64,000 nt of DNA, from contig JAHCKG010000004.1 in assembly GCA_026125895.1 (NCBI GenBank), positions 124,001-188,000 of the forward strand, written 5' to 3'. Below the pieces are notes generated by a model. That model did not search any database, had not been told where the DNA came from, and saw only the letters and a program-made list of their open reading frames with translations. Position numbers and translations under genes: made by a program. This document shows positions 1-9,074 of this stretch, piece by piece. Source of the DNA: Pseudolabrys sp. (lineage in GTDB: Bacteria; Pseudomonadota; Alphaproteobacteria; Rhizobiales; Xanthobacteraceae). Every line of letters starts with the position of its first letter. Position 1 is the stretch's first letter.

Positions 1-784
1 GTTCAAGAAGTACTGGTTCAACTTCCTGCGCGGCTCCGCGCTCGGCGTCGCCATCGGCGCCCTGCCCGGCGCCGGCGCCGACATCGCGGCCTGGATTTCC
101 TTCGCCGTCTCGAAAAAATTCTCGAAGACGCCGGAGAAATTCGGCACCGGCCATATCGAGGGCATCGTCGATTCGACGTCGGCCAACAACTCGGCGCTCG
201 GCGGCGCCTGGATCCCGGCGCTGGTGTTCGGCATTCCAGGCGACTCGATCACCGCCATCGTCATCGGCGTGCTCTACATGAAGGGCATGAACCCGGGCCC
301 CACCGTGTTCCTGCAGAATCCGCAGTTCATCTACGCCGTGTTCGTCATCTTTGTGCTGGCCAACATCCTGATGCTGCCGCTCGGCTGGGCGGCGATCAAA
401 TCGGCCAAGCAGATCCTGCGCGTGCCGCGCAAGGTGCTGCTGCCGATCATCCTGATGTTCTGCGTGGTCGGCGCCTATGCCATGACCAACTCGCCTTACG
501 GCATCATCATCATGTTCGTGTTCGGCATCGTCGGCTGGCTTATGGAGGAAAACGGCTTCCCTATCGCGCCGACGATCCTCGGCCTCGTGCTCGGCGAACT
601 CTTGGAGCAGAGCTTCATGACTTCGATGATCAAGGCCGACGGCAACGCGCTGATGTTCTTCGAGCGGCCGATCGCCGCCATCCTCGGCGTCCTCACGGTG
701 CTGATCTGGGGCACGATGATCTGGCGCGCGGTAACCGGCCGGCGGGCGACCGTGGCGCCGTCGGAGGCCGACGCGGGGGCGTGA
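1..784 (+). CDS. Tripartite tricarboxylate transporter permease, TctA family (3' part only)
   Basis: The reading frame is open from base 2, so the gene begins outside the window and only its last 260 or so residues are present. TctA proteins are the large polytopic membrane subunit of TTT importers, which take up citrate-like or other carboxylates together with a periplasmic TctC receptor and small TctB. Visible family signatures are an LPGAGAD segment near the start of the fragment, followed by NNSALGGAWIPALVFGIPGD, which is the conserved TctA loop. Several hydrophobic helices follow, ending in a short charged tail. The stop overlaps nothing, and the next gene starts about 20 bases later on the same strand. 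Substrate is not predictable. Family assignment is firm. Confidence 0.93.
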   Translation, partial: FKKYWFNFLRGSALGVAIGALPGAGADIAAWISFAVSKKFSKTPEKFGTGHIEGIVDSTSANNSALGGAWIPALVFGIPGDSITAIVIGVLYMKGMNPGPTVFLQNPQFIYAVFVIFVLANILMLPLGWAAIKSAKQILRVPRKVLLPIILMFCVVGAYAMTNSPYGIIIMFVFGIVGWLMEENGFPIAPTILGLVLGELLEQSFMTSMIKADGNALMFFERPIAAILGVLTVLIWGTMIWRAVTGRRATVAPSEADAGA

Positions 785-805
785 CGGCGCAGCCGCCTTC
801 GGCTA

Positions 806-1804
806 GTGAAGCGGGCCATGTCCGCCCGCCGCCTCGACCCTGCTTTGCTTGCCGCCGGCATCCGCGCTGGCGACCGCGCCACGCTGGCGCGCGCCATCAC
901 TCTGGTCGAGAGCACGCGCGCCGATCACCGCCAGACCGCACACCTTCTGGTGCAGGAGCTGTTGCCCGCGACCGGCAAGGCCATCCGGATCGGCATTACC
1001 GGCGCGCCGGGCGCCGGCAAGTCCAGCACCATCGACACGCTCGGCACCCATTTAACCTTGGACGGCCACAAGGTCGCGGTGCTGGCGGTCGATCCATCCT
1101 CCTCGCGCACCGGCGGCTCGATCCTCGGCGACAAGACGCGCATGGCGCGGCTCGCGCTCGACCCCAACGCCTTCATCCGCCCCTCGCCGTCGTCCGGAAC
1201 GCTCGGCGGCGTCGCCGCCAAGACGCGCGAGACCATGCTGCTGTGCGAGGCGGCCGGCTACGACGTCATCATCGTCGAGACCGTCGGGGTCGGCCAGTCG
1301 GAGACGGCGGTCGCCGACATGACCGACTTCTTTCTGGTTCTGATGGTCGCCGGCACCGGCGACGAACTGCAAGGCATCAAGAAGGGCATCGTCGAACTCG
1401 CCGACATGATCGCGGTCAACAAGGCCGACGGCGACAACATCGCCCGCGCCAATGTCGCCGCCGCCGATTTCCGCAGCGCGCTGCATATTCTCAGCCCACG
1501 CTCGCCGACCTGGATGGTGCCGGTCATGACCTACTCGGCGCTCACGGGCGCCGGCATCGGTGCGCTGTGGAAGCACATCGTCGACTATCGGACGAAGATG
1601 ACGGCGAGCGGCGAACTTGCCGCGCGGCGCCGCGACCAGCAGGTCAAATGGATGTGGACGCTCATCGAGGAGCGCCTCACCGCCCGCCTGCGCGGCGATC
1701 CGGCCGTGCGCAACAAGGTGCGCCAGGCCGAAAGCGCCGTCGCCGCCGGCACCCTGGCACCGACGCTTGCCGTCGATGAGATCGCCGGCCTGCTCGGCCT
1801 CTGA
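806..1804 (+). CDS. meaB: MeaB/ArgK family G-protein chaperone of B12-dependent acyl-CoA mutase
   Basis: A 332-aa P-loop GTPase. Family members protect and reload adenosylcobalamin-dependent mutases such as methylmalonyl-CoA mutase. Walker A GAPGAGKSS lies at about residues 66-74, a DPSS motif at about 97-100, the ETVGVGQSE switch region at about 158-166, and the guanine-specificity motif NKAD at 205-208. Length matches the family. The start taken is GTG at 806; an in-frame ATG at 818 is an alternative and would remove four residues. No mutase gene is in the window, so its partner must be elsewhere. It follows the TctA gene by about 20 bases on the same strand and may be cotranscribed. Confidence 0.92.
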   Translation: MKRAMSARRLDPALLAAGIRAGDRATLARAITLVESTRADHRQTAHLLVQELLPATGKAIRIGITGAPGAGKSSTIDTLGTHLTLDGHKVAVLAVDPSSSRTGGSILGDKTRMARLALDPNAFIRPSPSSGTLGGVAAKTRETMLLCEAAGYDVIIVETVGVGQSETAVADMTDFFLVLMVAGTGDELQGIKKGIVELADMIAVNKADGDNIARANVAAADFRSALHILSPRSPTWMVPVMTYSALTGAGIGALWKHIVDYRTKMTASGELAARRRDQQVKWMWTLIEERLTARLRGDPAVRNKVRQAESAVAAGTLAPTLAVDEIAGLLGL

Positions 1805-1887
1805 GAACCGATAAACTGGCATTAACCCCGGCTTAACCCTGTTTAAACCCCTGGAGCCTAGGGTCCACGGGCAGCCGGGATCAGTTC

Positions 1888-3360
1888 ATGCGGATCGGAA
1901 CTTTTGCCGCCGCCTTCAGAGGCGGCCTGATCAAATTCACCGTCGTCGGTCTCGCCGCTTTCGCCGTGAGCTTTGCGATTCTGCTGTCGATCGCAGCGAT
2001 GCTGCCGGCCGCCGCGCCGCGCGATCTCGCGACCGTGCTGTGCGCCGCCATCGCCGCCGTCATCGGCCATATCGCCGCCACCGCCACCGCCGCGCATTCG
2101 ACGCGCCGCCAGCGCCAGACCGGCGAGCAGATCCGCCGCGCGCTCAACAGCATGCCGCACGGCCTGAGCATGTTCGACGCCAACGAACGGCTCGTCGTCT
2201 GCAACGCGCTCTATTACAGCATGTACGACCTGTCGCCGGACGACGTGAAGGTCGGCTCGACCTTGTCCGAGGTGCTGGCGCGCCGCGCCGCCAAGGGCAT
2301 CTTCACCATCGACCCGCAGGCCTACCGCGAGCGCTTCCTCAAGGCCTATCGCGAAGGCCGCACCACGACGGCGGAAGTCGATGCCGGCGGCGGCCGTCTG
2401 TATCTCATCACCAACCACCCCATCGAAGGCGGCGGCTGGATCACGACGCACGAGGACATCACCGAGCGCCGCGCCGCCGAGAAACTGCGCATCGCCAGCG
2501 AACAGCACGAGACGCACCGCGCCGCCACCGAAGCGGCCATCAACGATTTCCGCAGCGGTGCCGAAAAGCTGCTCGAGACCGTCATGCACAGCGCCGAGGA
2601 AATGCGCGTGACGGCGGCGAGCCTGCTCGACGTGTCCAGCCAGACGACGCAGCGCGCGACCCGCGCGCAGCATGCCTCGCACGAGGCGGTGGAGAACGTG
2701 CAGCTCGTCGCGGCCGCGACCGAAGAACTGTCGTCGTCGGCGTCCGAAGTCGATCAGCGGCTGACGCGCGCGGCCGGACTCGTGCGCATCGCCCTCGACG
2801 AAGCCAAAATGACGAATGACGACATCGTCCAGTTGGCCCGCGCCGCCGACAAGATCGGCGACGTCGTCAAGCTGATCCGCAACATCACCGGCCAGACCAA
2901 CCTCCTCGCGCTCAACGCCACCATCGAGGCCGCGCGTTCCGGCGCCGCCGGCCGCGGCTTCGCTGTGGTAGCCTCCGAGGTCAAGGCGCTCGCGGTGCAG
3001 ACCGCCAGCGCCACCGAAGACATCACCGCGCAGATCCAGGAGATCCAGCGCTCGACGCAGGCCTCGGTCGAGGCCATCAGCCGCATCGCCACACGCATCG
3101 AGGAAATCGACAGCCACACCTCGTCGGTATCGTCCTCGGTACAGCAGCAGACCAACGCCACCGGTTCGATCGCGCGCAACGTCACCAGCACGGCGCAGGG
3201 CTCGAAGATCATCGACTCGGTGCTCGGCGAAGTTGTCAACGCCGCGAGCGAGACCCAGCACTCGGCGCAGACCGTGCTCACCGCTTCAGAATCGGTCGAA
3301 CGCGCCAGCGCGCTGCTGCGCGGCGAAGTCGAGCGCTTCCTCACCAAGGTCGCGATGTAG
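1888..3360 (+). CDS. Methyl-accepting chemotaxis protein with PAS domain
   Basis: A 490-aa signal transducer. Two hydrophobic segments at about residues 10-36 and 43-66 anchor it in the inner membrane with almost no periplasmic loop, so it probably senses cytoplasmic or membrane-linked cues. A PAS_7-like domain follows at about 85-190 ([19 protein letters not shown]). The remainder is a long coiled-coil signalling domain with the hairpin-tip signature [17 protein letters not shown] followed by [15 protein letters not shown]. That tip binds CheA/CheW in known receptors. There is no HAMP domain and no CheA/CheW gene nearby. The ligand is unknown. It stands alone, with a convergent small gene just downstream. 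Confidence 0.9.
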   Translation: MRIGTFAAAFRGGLIKFTVVGLAAFAVSFAILLSIAAMLPAAAPRDLATVLCAAIAAVIGHIAATATAAHSTRRQRQTGEQIRRALNSMPHGLSMFDANERLVVCNALYYSMYDLSPDDVKVGSTLSEVLARRAAKGIFTIDPQAYRERFLKAYREGRTTTAEVDAGGGRLYLITNHPIEGGGWITTHEDITERRAAEKLRIASEQHETHRAATEAAINDFRSGAEKLLETVMHSAEEMRVTAASLLDVSSQTTQRATRAQHASHEAVENVQLVAAATEELSSSASEVDQRLTRAAGLVRIALDEAKMTNDDIVQLARAADKIGDVVKLIRNITGQTNLLALNATIEAARSGAAGRGFAVVASEVKALAVQTASATEDITAQIQEIQRSTQASVEAISRIATRIEEIDSHTSSVSSSVQQQTNATGSIARNVTSTAQGSKIIDSVLGEVVNAASETQHSAQTVLTASESVERASALLRGEVERFLTKVAM

Positions 3361-3366
3361 CGGCGC

Positions 3367-3669
3367 TCAGCGCTTCAGCGCGCTTTCGATGGTGCGCGCA
3401 CGCCGGCCGCCCATCAGTTGCGCCGTGCATTTGCCATCGGCGCCGCAACTGACGATGCAATCGGTGCCGGGCTTGCCGCGGCAGTCGGTGCCGCAGCCAT
3501 AGCGCTCCTTGCCTTGCGAAAACGAACCGCCGAGCTTGGCGCAGATCGCCTTGAGATCGTCGGCGCTGTGCTTGCCCATCGACAGATCGCGCGCGGATGC
3601 GGGGATAGCGGCCGACGCGGCGACGAAAACGGCGGCAGCGAGCACGGCGGGAATTTTCGGCAGAATCAA
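3367..3669 (-). CDS. Small secreted Cys-containing protein, unknown function
   Basis: About 100 aa with an N-terminal signal peptide (PAVLAAAVFVAASAAIPASA) and a mature part with several Cys residues (CAKLGG, YGCGTDCRGKPGTDC, VSCGADGKC), suggesting disulfides in the periplasm. I choose a TTG start at 3669 because a GGAGG Shine-Dalgarno sequence lies five bases upstream of it; a GTG 18 bases further upstream lacks this spacing. It converges on the chemoreceptor gene with a gap of only a few bases. I do not recognise a named family, and no function is proposed. Confidence 0.62.
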   Translation of the reverse strand: MILPKIPAVLAAAVFVAASAAIPASARDLSMGKHSADDLKAICAKLGGSFSQGKERYGCGTDCRGKPGTDCIVSCGADGKCTAQLMGGRRARTIESALKR

Positions 3670-3837
3670 GACAGCCTCCAGCAGCACGAATGCGTCGCTT
3701 CCCCGCGCCGAGCGTAGCCCACAAATGCCGGCAGTTTAACTGCCTTGATCCGCGTTTGCCCCTGTTCATTCCGGACTATCTCGCGATTTCACTGCGGCGT
3801 TTGAGGATTGTCCCGGCTTTTGATAAGTCTTCGCGGG

Positions 3838-4598
3838 ATGCCCACCATCCTCATCACCGGCTTCGGCCCTTTCCCCGGCGCGCCGTATAATCCGACCATG
3901 AAGCTGGTGCGTTCCCTGGCGCGCTTGCGGCGGCCGGCGCTGGCCGGCACCACGATCGCCGCGCATCTGTTCAAGACCAGTTACGCCGCCGTCGATCGCG
4001 AACTGCCGGAGCTGATCGCGCGCCACAAGCCCGATGCGCTGCTGATGTTCGGCCTGCATGGCCGCGCCAAAGCCATCCGCATCGAAACGCGGGCGCGCAA
4101 CGCGCTGGCGCTGCTGCCCGATGCGTCGGGCAAGGCGTTCCGCCGTGGGCTCATCGCGCCCGGCGCGCCGGCGGCGCGGTGCATGCCGATGCCGGCGCGG
4201 CAATTGCTCGCCGCCGCGCGCGAGACGCGGCTGCCGGCGGTGCTATCGCGCGACGCCGGCCGCTATCTCTGCAACTACCTCTCCTGGCGCAGCGCCGAGA
4301 GCGGCGTGCGGCTCGCGGCTTTCATTCACGTGCCGAAGGTCGCGCGGTTTTCGCGGCCGAAGAAAATCTCAAACGGAGCCACCTCCTCCGCTCATTCCCG
4401 CGCAAACGGGAATCCAGCTCTGGGTCCCCGCTTTAGGCGCCGAAGAACGCCGCCCTTTCGACGGCTATGCGCGGGGACGAGCGGGGTCTGAGGAGCCGCA
4501 TGAGCAAGCCGGCCCGGAGGAAGTTCACCGCCGCCGATCTGTTGCGCGCCGGTGAAAAGATACTCTTGGCTTTGAACGCCGCCGTTAACCGGACCTAA
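3838..4598 (+). pseudogene. pcp: Pyroglutamyl-peptidase I (peptidase C15) gene interrupted by a palindromic repeat
   Basis: The N-terminal part is a clear C15 peptidase: MPTILITGFGPFPGAPYNP at the start, then a LMFGLHGRA region, and the catalytic Cys in RYLCNYLSWR followed by FIHVPKVAR, where the catalytic His resides. After about residue 176 (near 4365) the protein stops looking like the family and becomes repeat-derived, ending at a TGA at 4489-4491. The expected C-terminal helix (RRKFTAADLLRAGEKILLAL) is found intact in another frame at about 4515-4580, ending at TAA 4598. Between them lies about 130 bp containing inverted repeats. The gene therefore appears split by a repeat insertion. 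The truncated product keeps the catalytic Cys and His, so residual function is possible. Confidence 0.75.
4370..4498. repeat. REP-like palindromic element inside the pcp gene
   Basis: Two nested or adjacent inverted repeats are visible: ATTCCCG at 4394-4400 pairs with CGGGAAT at 4407-4413, and GTCCCCGC at 4424-4431 pairs with GCGGGGAC at 4471-4478. The overall pattern (tcccgcg..cggga..tcca..gtccccgc..gcggggac) resembles the intergenic element at 10948-11033. Exact ends are inferred from where pcp homology stops and resumes. Confidence 0.6.
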
Positions 4599-4622
4599 TT
4601 CTCTGACGCGCATGCTGGCCCC

Positions 4623-5942
4623 ATGCCCATCAGCCGCCGCAGTTTGCTCACCGGTTCGCTTCTGACCGCCTTTGCCGCGCCGGTCGCGCGGGCCGACCAG
4701 CCGCAGGGCATCGACGCCGCGCGTTACGGCGTGCGCGCCAATGGCGAGACCGAGCAGACGCGCGCCTTGCAGAAGGCCATCGACGAGGCGGCGCGCGCCG
4801 GCCAGCCGTTGTGGCTGGCGCCGGGACGTTATCGCTGCGGGCCGCTGACGCTGCCCGCCGGCGCCCGCATTGCCGGGCAGCGCGACAAAACGCAACTCCT
4901 GCTCACGAGCCGCGGCACGCTGCTCTCGGCGCGCGGCGGCGGCGGCATCGCGCTGTCCGGCGTGACTCTCGATGGCGGCGGCGCGGCCGAAGCGCTGATC
5001 GATCTTGCGTCCGTCAACAATCTGCGCATCGCCGATTGCACGTTCACCAAAGCCGGCAACGGGCTCATGCTGACGCAATGCACCGGCGCGGTGTCGGGCA
5101 ACGGCATCACCGACTGCGCCGACACCGGGCTGATGAGCCTCGACAGCAAGCTCACCATCCGCGCCAACACCATCCGGCGCACCGGCAATGGCGGCATCCG
5201 TGTCTGGCGCAGCGCCAAGCAGAGCGACGGCAGCATCGTCCAGGACAACATCATCGAGGACACTGCTTCGCGCGGCGGCGGCGACGGCCAGAACGGCAAC
5301 GCCATCAACGTCTATCGCGCCGCCGACGTCGTCGTGCGCGACAACGTCATCCGCCGCGCCGCCTTCACCGCGATCCGCGGCAACGCCGCCTCGCGCATCA
5401 CCATGACCGGCAATCAATGCTTCGCGCTCGGCGAAGTCGCGATCTATTCGGAATTCGAGTTCGAGGACGCGACCATCGAGCGCAATCTGATCGACGTCGC
5501 CGCCGTCGGCATCGCCGTCACCAACATGGACAAGGGCGGCCATGGCGCGGTGGTGCGCGGCAATGTCATCCGCAACATGATCAACAAGCGCCCGCAAGGC
5601 GGCCCGGATTCGCACGGCGTCGGCATCGGCGTCGAGGCCGACACCGAGGTGTCCGGCAACACCATCGAGAACGCGCCGGTGATGGGCATCGAGGTCGGCT
5701 CCGGCCCGTATCTGCGCAACGTCACGGTGACGCGCAACACGGTGCGGCAGACCGGCATCGGCATCGGCGTCACCGTGGTCGAGGGCGCCGGGAAGGCCAC
5801 GATTGCCGACAACGTCATCACGAAGGCGAAGGACGGCGCCGTGGTCGGCATGCGCTGGGACAAGGCGGCGACCGGCGACCTGACGCAGAGCGGCGCCGAG
5901 CGGTTCCCGCATCTCACCATCCGCGACAACAAGGTGGGTTGA
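4623..5942 (+). CDS. Tat-exported right-handed beta-helix repeat protein (TIGR03808 type)
   Basis: A 439-aa protein that starts with a twin-arginine signal (ISRRSLLTGSLLTAF) and an Ala-rich cleavage region near residue 24. The rest consists of short repeated strands rich in Asn and Gly of the pattern V-x-x-N-x-I, typical of parallel beta-helix proteins related to pectate lyase folds. A pectate-lyase-like N-cap with IDAARYGVRANGETEQTRAL is visible at about residues 30-50. This matches the family described as twin-arg-translocated uncharacterized repeat protein. It is presumably folded in the cytoplasm and exported to the periplasm. Function is unknown; a polysaccharide-related role is only a guess from the fold. 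Confidence 0.82.
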   Translation: MPISRRSLLTGSLLTAFAAPVARADQPQGIDAARYGVRANGETEQTRALQKAIDEAARAGQPLWLAPGRYRCGPLTLPAGARIAGQRDKTQLLLTSRGTLLSARGGGGIALSGVTLDGGGAAEALIDLASVNNLRIADCTFTKAGNGLMLTQCTGAVSGNGITDCADTGLMSLDSKLTIRANTIRRTGNGGIRVWRSAKQSDGSIVQDNIIEDTASRGGGDGQNGNAINVYRAADVVVRDNVIRRAAFTAIRGNAASRITMTGNQCFALGEVAIYSEFEFEDATIERNLIDVAAVGIAVTNMDKGGHGAVVRGNVIRNMINKRPQGGPDSHGVGIGVEADTEVSGNTIENAPVMGIEVGSGPYLRNVTVTRNTVRQTGIGIGVTVVEGAGKATIADNVITKAKDGAVVGMRWDKAATGDLTQSGAERFPHLTIRDNKVG

Positions 5943-5957
5943 GGCGGTGCCTCAAAC

Positions 5958-6056
5958 TCCTCCCCTCCCCCTTGTGGGGAGGGGTTGGGGGTGGGGGTCT
6001 TCACGCGAGCCTCGTTATCACCCCCCTCCCTAACCCTCCCCCACAAGGGGGAGGGA
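5958..6056. repeat. CTCCCCCTTGTGGGGAG-type inverted repeat
   Basis: The left arm CCTCCCCCTTGTGGGGAGG at about 5965-5983 with a following G-rich tract is mirrored on the right by CCCTCCC...CCCCCACAAGGGGGAGGG ending near 6056. The element lies just after the TIGR03808 gene and may end its transcript. It looks like a dispersed intergenic palindrome common in Rhizobiales; copy number was not checked. Confidence 0.7.
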
Positions 6057-6154
6057 ATTAGCAGAGTGCGTGGGGAGGGGCGAGAAGCCCCTTGCCTCAC
6101 CGGTGCCGCGAACCCAGCTTAGGAGCAGGGCCAACCCCCAATCACCCCGACGCC

Positions 6155-6928
6155 ATGCCATCCCGCCGTTTCAACCGCCGCGCCGTTTTCATGCTCCTGC
6201 TGTTTGCCGTGTTCCTGATGCCACTGATCGCCCGCGCCGCGCTCTATGCCGCAGGGGATGCGCCGCGCTCCTGGCGCGACGCCGACTGGTCGTCCACCGG
6301 CACGCTGCCGGCGGCGAAGGACTACGCCCCGGCGCGACTGGTCGTCTTCACCGGCACCACCGGCGCCTGGAAGGGCATCTTCTCGGTCCATAGCTGGGTG
6401 GTGTTCAAACGCGCCGGCGAGGCGCGCTGGACGCGCTACGATGTCGTCGGCTGGGGTTCCCCGGTGCGGCGCAACGGCTGGCCTGCCGACGGGCGCTGGT
6501 ACGGCAACACGCCGGCCGCCATCGTCGATGTCAGCGGCGCCGAGGCGGAGGCCGTGATCCCCAAGGTCGAGGCCGCGGTGCGCGACTATGCCTATGCCGA
6601 GATGGGCGACTATCGCATCTGGCCGGGCCCGAACTCCAACAGCTTCACCGCGGCGGTGCTGCGCGCCGTGCCGGAACTCAAGGCCGCCCTGCCCGCCAAC
6701 GCGGTCGGCCGCGACTTCCGCCACGGCCTCTATGCCGGCTTCACCGACAGCCGCACCGGCGTCGAAGTGTCCGCCTTCGGCCTCGCCGGCATCAAGGCCG
6801 GCTGGATCGAGGGCTTCGAGGTCAACCTGCTCGGCCTCGTCGCCGGTTTCGATTTGCGCTATCCGGCGCTGAAGCTGCCCGGCTTCGGCCGGCTCGGCAT
6901 GGCGCCGCCGGTGGCGACGACGGGATAA
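6155..6928 (+). CDS. DUF3750 domain protein, N-terminal membrane anchor
   Basis: About 257 aa from the ATG at 6155; an upstream in-frame start at 6092 lies in the repeat-adjacent leader and is less likely. A hydrophobic segment at about residues 9-30 (VFMLLLFAVFLMPLIA) is a signal peptide or membrane anchor. Conserved DUF3750 stretches are visible: FSVHSWVVFK, VVGWGSPVRRNGWPADGRWY, and WPGPNSNSFTAAVLR, then AVGRDFRHGLYAG. The invariant His, Trp and Asn residues suggest an enzyme, but no activity is known to me. It sits alone between two inverted repeats. Confidence 0.85.
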   Translation: MPSRRFNRRAVFMLLLFAVFLMPLIARAALYAAGDAPRSWRDADWSSTGTLPAAKDYAPARLVVFTGTTGAWKGIFSVHSWVVFKRAGEARWTRYDVVGWGSPVRRNGWPADGRWYGNTPAAIVDVSGAEAEAVIPKVEAAVRDYAYAEMGDYRIWPGPNSNSFTAAVLRAVPELKAALPANAVGRDFRHGLYAGFTDSRTGVEVSAFGLAGIKAGWIEGFEVNLLGLVAGFDLRYPALKLPGFGRLGMAPPVATTG

Positions 6929-6947
6929 ACTCCATCGGTCTCTCATT

Positions 6948-7033
6948 CGTCATGGCCGGGCTTGTCCCGGCCATCCACGGCTTGCCAAGAAAGAAAGAGA
7001 GGCGTGGATGCCGGCACAAGGCCGGGCATGACG
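6948..7033. repeat. CGTCATGGCCGGG-type dispersed palindrome
   Basis: CGTCATGGCCGGGCTTGTCC and the following GGCCATCCACG (6948-6979) are mirrored by CGTGGATGCCGGCACAAGGC and CGGGCATGACG (7003-7033), separated by a purine-rich loop. It lies between the convergent DUF3750 and OYE-like genes, where it could act as a bidirectional terminator. I recognise this as a repeat type frequent in Bradyrhizobium and relatives. Confidence 0.8.
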
Positions 7034-7056
7034 GAGTATGACGCGTCCGCTCTAAA

Positions 7057-8154
7057 TCACGCCCTCGGCGTCGGCGACCACATCTTGCCGCCGGCGCGCA
7101 GATACTGCGGCGGCAGCGCCACCTCGCCGCCGAGCGCCCTCGCCGCATGCCAGCCGAAATGCGGATCGTCGAGGAAGGCGCGCGCCGCCGCAATCATGTC
7201 GGCCTTGCCGGACTTCACGATCTCCTCGGCCTGCTGCGGCGTTGTGATGAGCCCCACCGCGCGCACCTTAATGCCGGAGCCCTTCTTGACCGCCTCGGCG
7301 AGCGGCACGTTGTAGCCGAGCCCGGTCGGGTTATGGATGCCGCCGGCGACGCCGCCGGACGACACGCAGACGAAGTCGAGGCCCGCGGCCTTCAGCGCCT
7401 TGCCGAGCGTGGCGGCCTCGTCCGGCGTGATGCCGCCTTCCTGCCAGTCCGAGCCGGTAATACGGGCGCCCAGCACAACGTTCTTCGGCACCACGGCGCG
7501 CACCGCCTCGGTCACCGACAGGGGGAAGCGCATGCGGTTCTCCAGCGAGCCGCCATACTGATCGGTGCGCTTGTTGGAGATCGGCGACAGGAAAGTGTGC
7601 ATCAGATAGCCGTGCGCCATGTGCAGTTCGATCTCGTCGAAGCCGATGCGCAGCGCGCGCTTCGCCGAATTGACGAAGGCGTCGCGCACACGGTCCATGT
7701 CGGCTTCGGTCATCTCGCGCGGCGTGTGCCAGCCGTCGCCGAAGGGAAGCGCCGACGGCGCGATGGTCTGCCACGGATCTTCGTTCGGGCGCAGATAGCC
7801 GGCGCCGTCCCACGGCTTCTGCGACGACGCCTTGCGGCCGGCATGGGCAAGCTGCACGCCGAACCTGGCCTTGCCGAAGGTCTTGACCGCGGCGATGACA
7901 TGGCCGAGCGCCAGCTCGTTGTTGTCGGAATAGAGACCCATGCAGCCATGGGTGATGCGGCCGTGGCGCTCGACATGGGTGGCCTCGACGATGACCATCG
8001 CCGCACCGGAATTGGCCAGCATGCCGAGATGCATCATGTGCCAGTCGGAGGCCGAGCCGTCATTGGCCGAATACTGGCACATCGGCGCGACGACGAGACG
8101 GTTGGGAAGTTCGACGCCGGCCAGCGGAAGCGGCGAAAACAGCGCACTGCTCAT
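7057..8154 (-). CDS. NADH:flavin oxidoreductase, Old Yellow Enzyme family (YqjM-like)
   Basis: A 365-aa FMN-dependent ene-reductase of the thermophilic-like/YqjM class, which reduces activated C=C bonds using NAD(P)H. The N-terminal APMCQYSA carries the class-specific Cys at residue 26 that tunes flavin potential in YqjM. The substrate-binding His pair lies in ELHMAHGYLMH, followed by FLSPISNKRTDQYGGSLENR, a highly conserved OYE signature, and a C-terminal GKADMIAAARAFLDDPHF flavin phosphate region. Length is normal for the family. It is the last gene of a minus-strand run after the cytochrome gene with a gap of about 70 bases. The physiological substrate is unknown. Confidence 0.92.
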   Translation of the reverse strand: MSSALFSPLPLAGVELPNRLVVAPMCQYSANDGSASDWHMMHLGMLANSGAAMVIVEATHVERHGRITHGCMGLYSDNNELALGHVIAAVKTFGKARFGVQLAHAGRKASSQKPWDGAGYLRPNEDPWQTIAPSALPFGDGWHTPREMTEADMDRVRDAFVNSAKRALRIGFDEIELHMAHGYLMHTFLSPISNKRTDQYGGSLENRMRFPLSVTEAVRAVVPKNVVLGARITGSDWQEGGITPDEAATLGKALKAAGLDFVCVSSGGVAGGIHNPTGLGYNVPLAEAVKKGSGIKVRAVGLITTPQQAEEIVKSGKADMIAAARAFLDDPHFGWHAARALGGEVALPPQYLRAGGKMWSPTPRA

Positions 8155-8223
8155 GGGGATGCTCTCAACTCGTGGAAGGGCGGTGGGGGGCCGGTCGATT
8201 GGACCGCGAGACGCGGGGCCGCG

Positions 8224-8553
8224 TCAGCGCTTGGCCTGGATGGACTTCAGATAGTCGATGATGGCACCGACGTCATCCGACTCAAAGCTGAATTCTGGCA
8301 TGTCCGGATGGCCGGACATCAGCCCCTCTCCCAGCGACTCCTCCAGCGAGTCGATCGGATAGCGTTGCCCCAGCACGCGAAACGCCGGCGCATCGGGTCG
8401 CGGGCTGTTGCCCGTGCGGCCCACCGCGTGGCACGAACCGCAATTCTTCGTGACCAGTTCCTCGCCGTGCTTGAGAGTAGCGGCGTCGGGACCACCCTGC
8501 GCCCGGGCCGCGCCCGGTATGAGGATGATCGCGGCCGTGACGGCCGCCAGCAC
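8224..8553 (-). CDS. Small c-type cytochrome (class I-like), periplasmic
   Basis: A single-haem cytochrome of about 109 aa. An N-terminal hydrophobic stretch (VVLAAVTAAIILIPGAARAQ) is a signal peptide. The haem-binding motif is NCGSCHAVG, and the likely Met ligand is in GHPDMPEF. The start is uncertain: GTG at 8553 keeps it from overlapping the upstream gene by much, while the frame stays open to 8778 in the neighbour's shadow and could begin earlier. It probably carries electrons in the periplasm. The upstream TIGR03809 gene ends within the putative leader, so translational coupling is possible. Confidence 0.78.
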   Translation of the reverse strand: MLAAVTAAIILIPGAARAQGGPDAATLKHGEELVTKNCGSCHAVGRTGNSPRPDAPAFRVLGQRYPIDSLEESLGEGLMSGHPDMPEFSFESDDVGAIIDYLKSIQAKR

Positions 8554-8567
8554 GACAAGCGAACGAG

Positions 8568-8825
8568 CTAGGCCGCGGGCCGGATGAAGTCGCGCTGCGC
8601 CGCCTCGAGCGGCATCGGCGTCTCCGGCCGGCCGGCCAGGTTGCGCCATTTGCGCGCCGCCGCGATCACGTCGAGCATGCGCGCCGCAAAGCTTTCCTGG
8701 GTGTAGTAATGCTTCCAACGGCCGCTGCGATACAGTTCGGTGTAGTAGGCGAGACGCTGTTCGGCGAGACCGTGCCATCGCTGGGCGATCTCCTGCAACT
8801 GCGGACTGCCGGGGGGACCCTGCAT
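8568..8825 (-). CDS. TIGR03809-like small conserved protein
   Basis: An 85-aa protein with a central segment LAEQRLAYYTELYRSGRWKH followed by YYTQESFAARMLDVI. This resembles the uncharacterised TIGR03809 family that I associate with Bradyrhizobiaceae and relatives. No signal peptide or membrane segment is seen. It is first in a run with the cytochrome c and OYE-like genes. Function is unknown. Family name is from memory and only moderately certain; that it is a real gene is supported by its regular codon use and position. Confidence 0.65.
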   Translation of the reverse strand: MQGPPGSPQLQEIAQRWHGLAEQRLAYYTELYRSGRWKHYYTQESFAARMLDVIAAARKWRNLAGRPETPMPLEAAQRDFIRPAA

Positions 8826-9024
8826 GGGGTGCTCGGATAGTCGTTGGCCAGTGCCGAATCGTCTACCCCCTGATCGTTACGTGACTGGTAACGACGAACA
8901 ATCCTACAATGACGACCCCGCACGCATGTGGATAACACTGGGTTGTTTAAAGTGATTCGCCAGTGTTTCAAATAGCCTAGCGGCCATCCGTTATTAATTG
9001 TTTGTTTATTGGCGAGGGCCGCCG

Positions 9025-9046
9025 GGGCGCCGGATTACCGGCGCCC
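9025..9046 (-). terminator. Hairpin downstream of livM
   Basis: A perfect 9-bp stem GGGCGCCGG-ATTA-CCGGCGCCC lies about 30 bases beyond the livM stop. No clear T-tract follows on the minus strand, so it may stabilise the 3' end rather than terminate by itself. Confidence 0.45.
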
Positions 9047-9074
9047 GCCTGTGCAATCGGCTTCTTTTATCGCG

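Noticed and set aside
4392-5912. Minus-strand open frame of 506 codons
   Set aside because: It is the shadow of the TIGR03808 beta-helix gene and shows Arg/His/Asp-biased noise.
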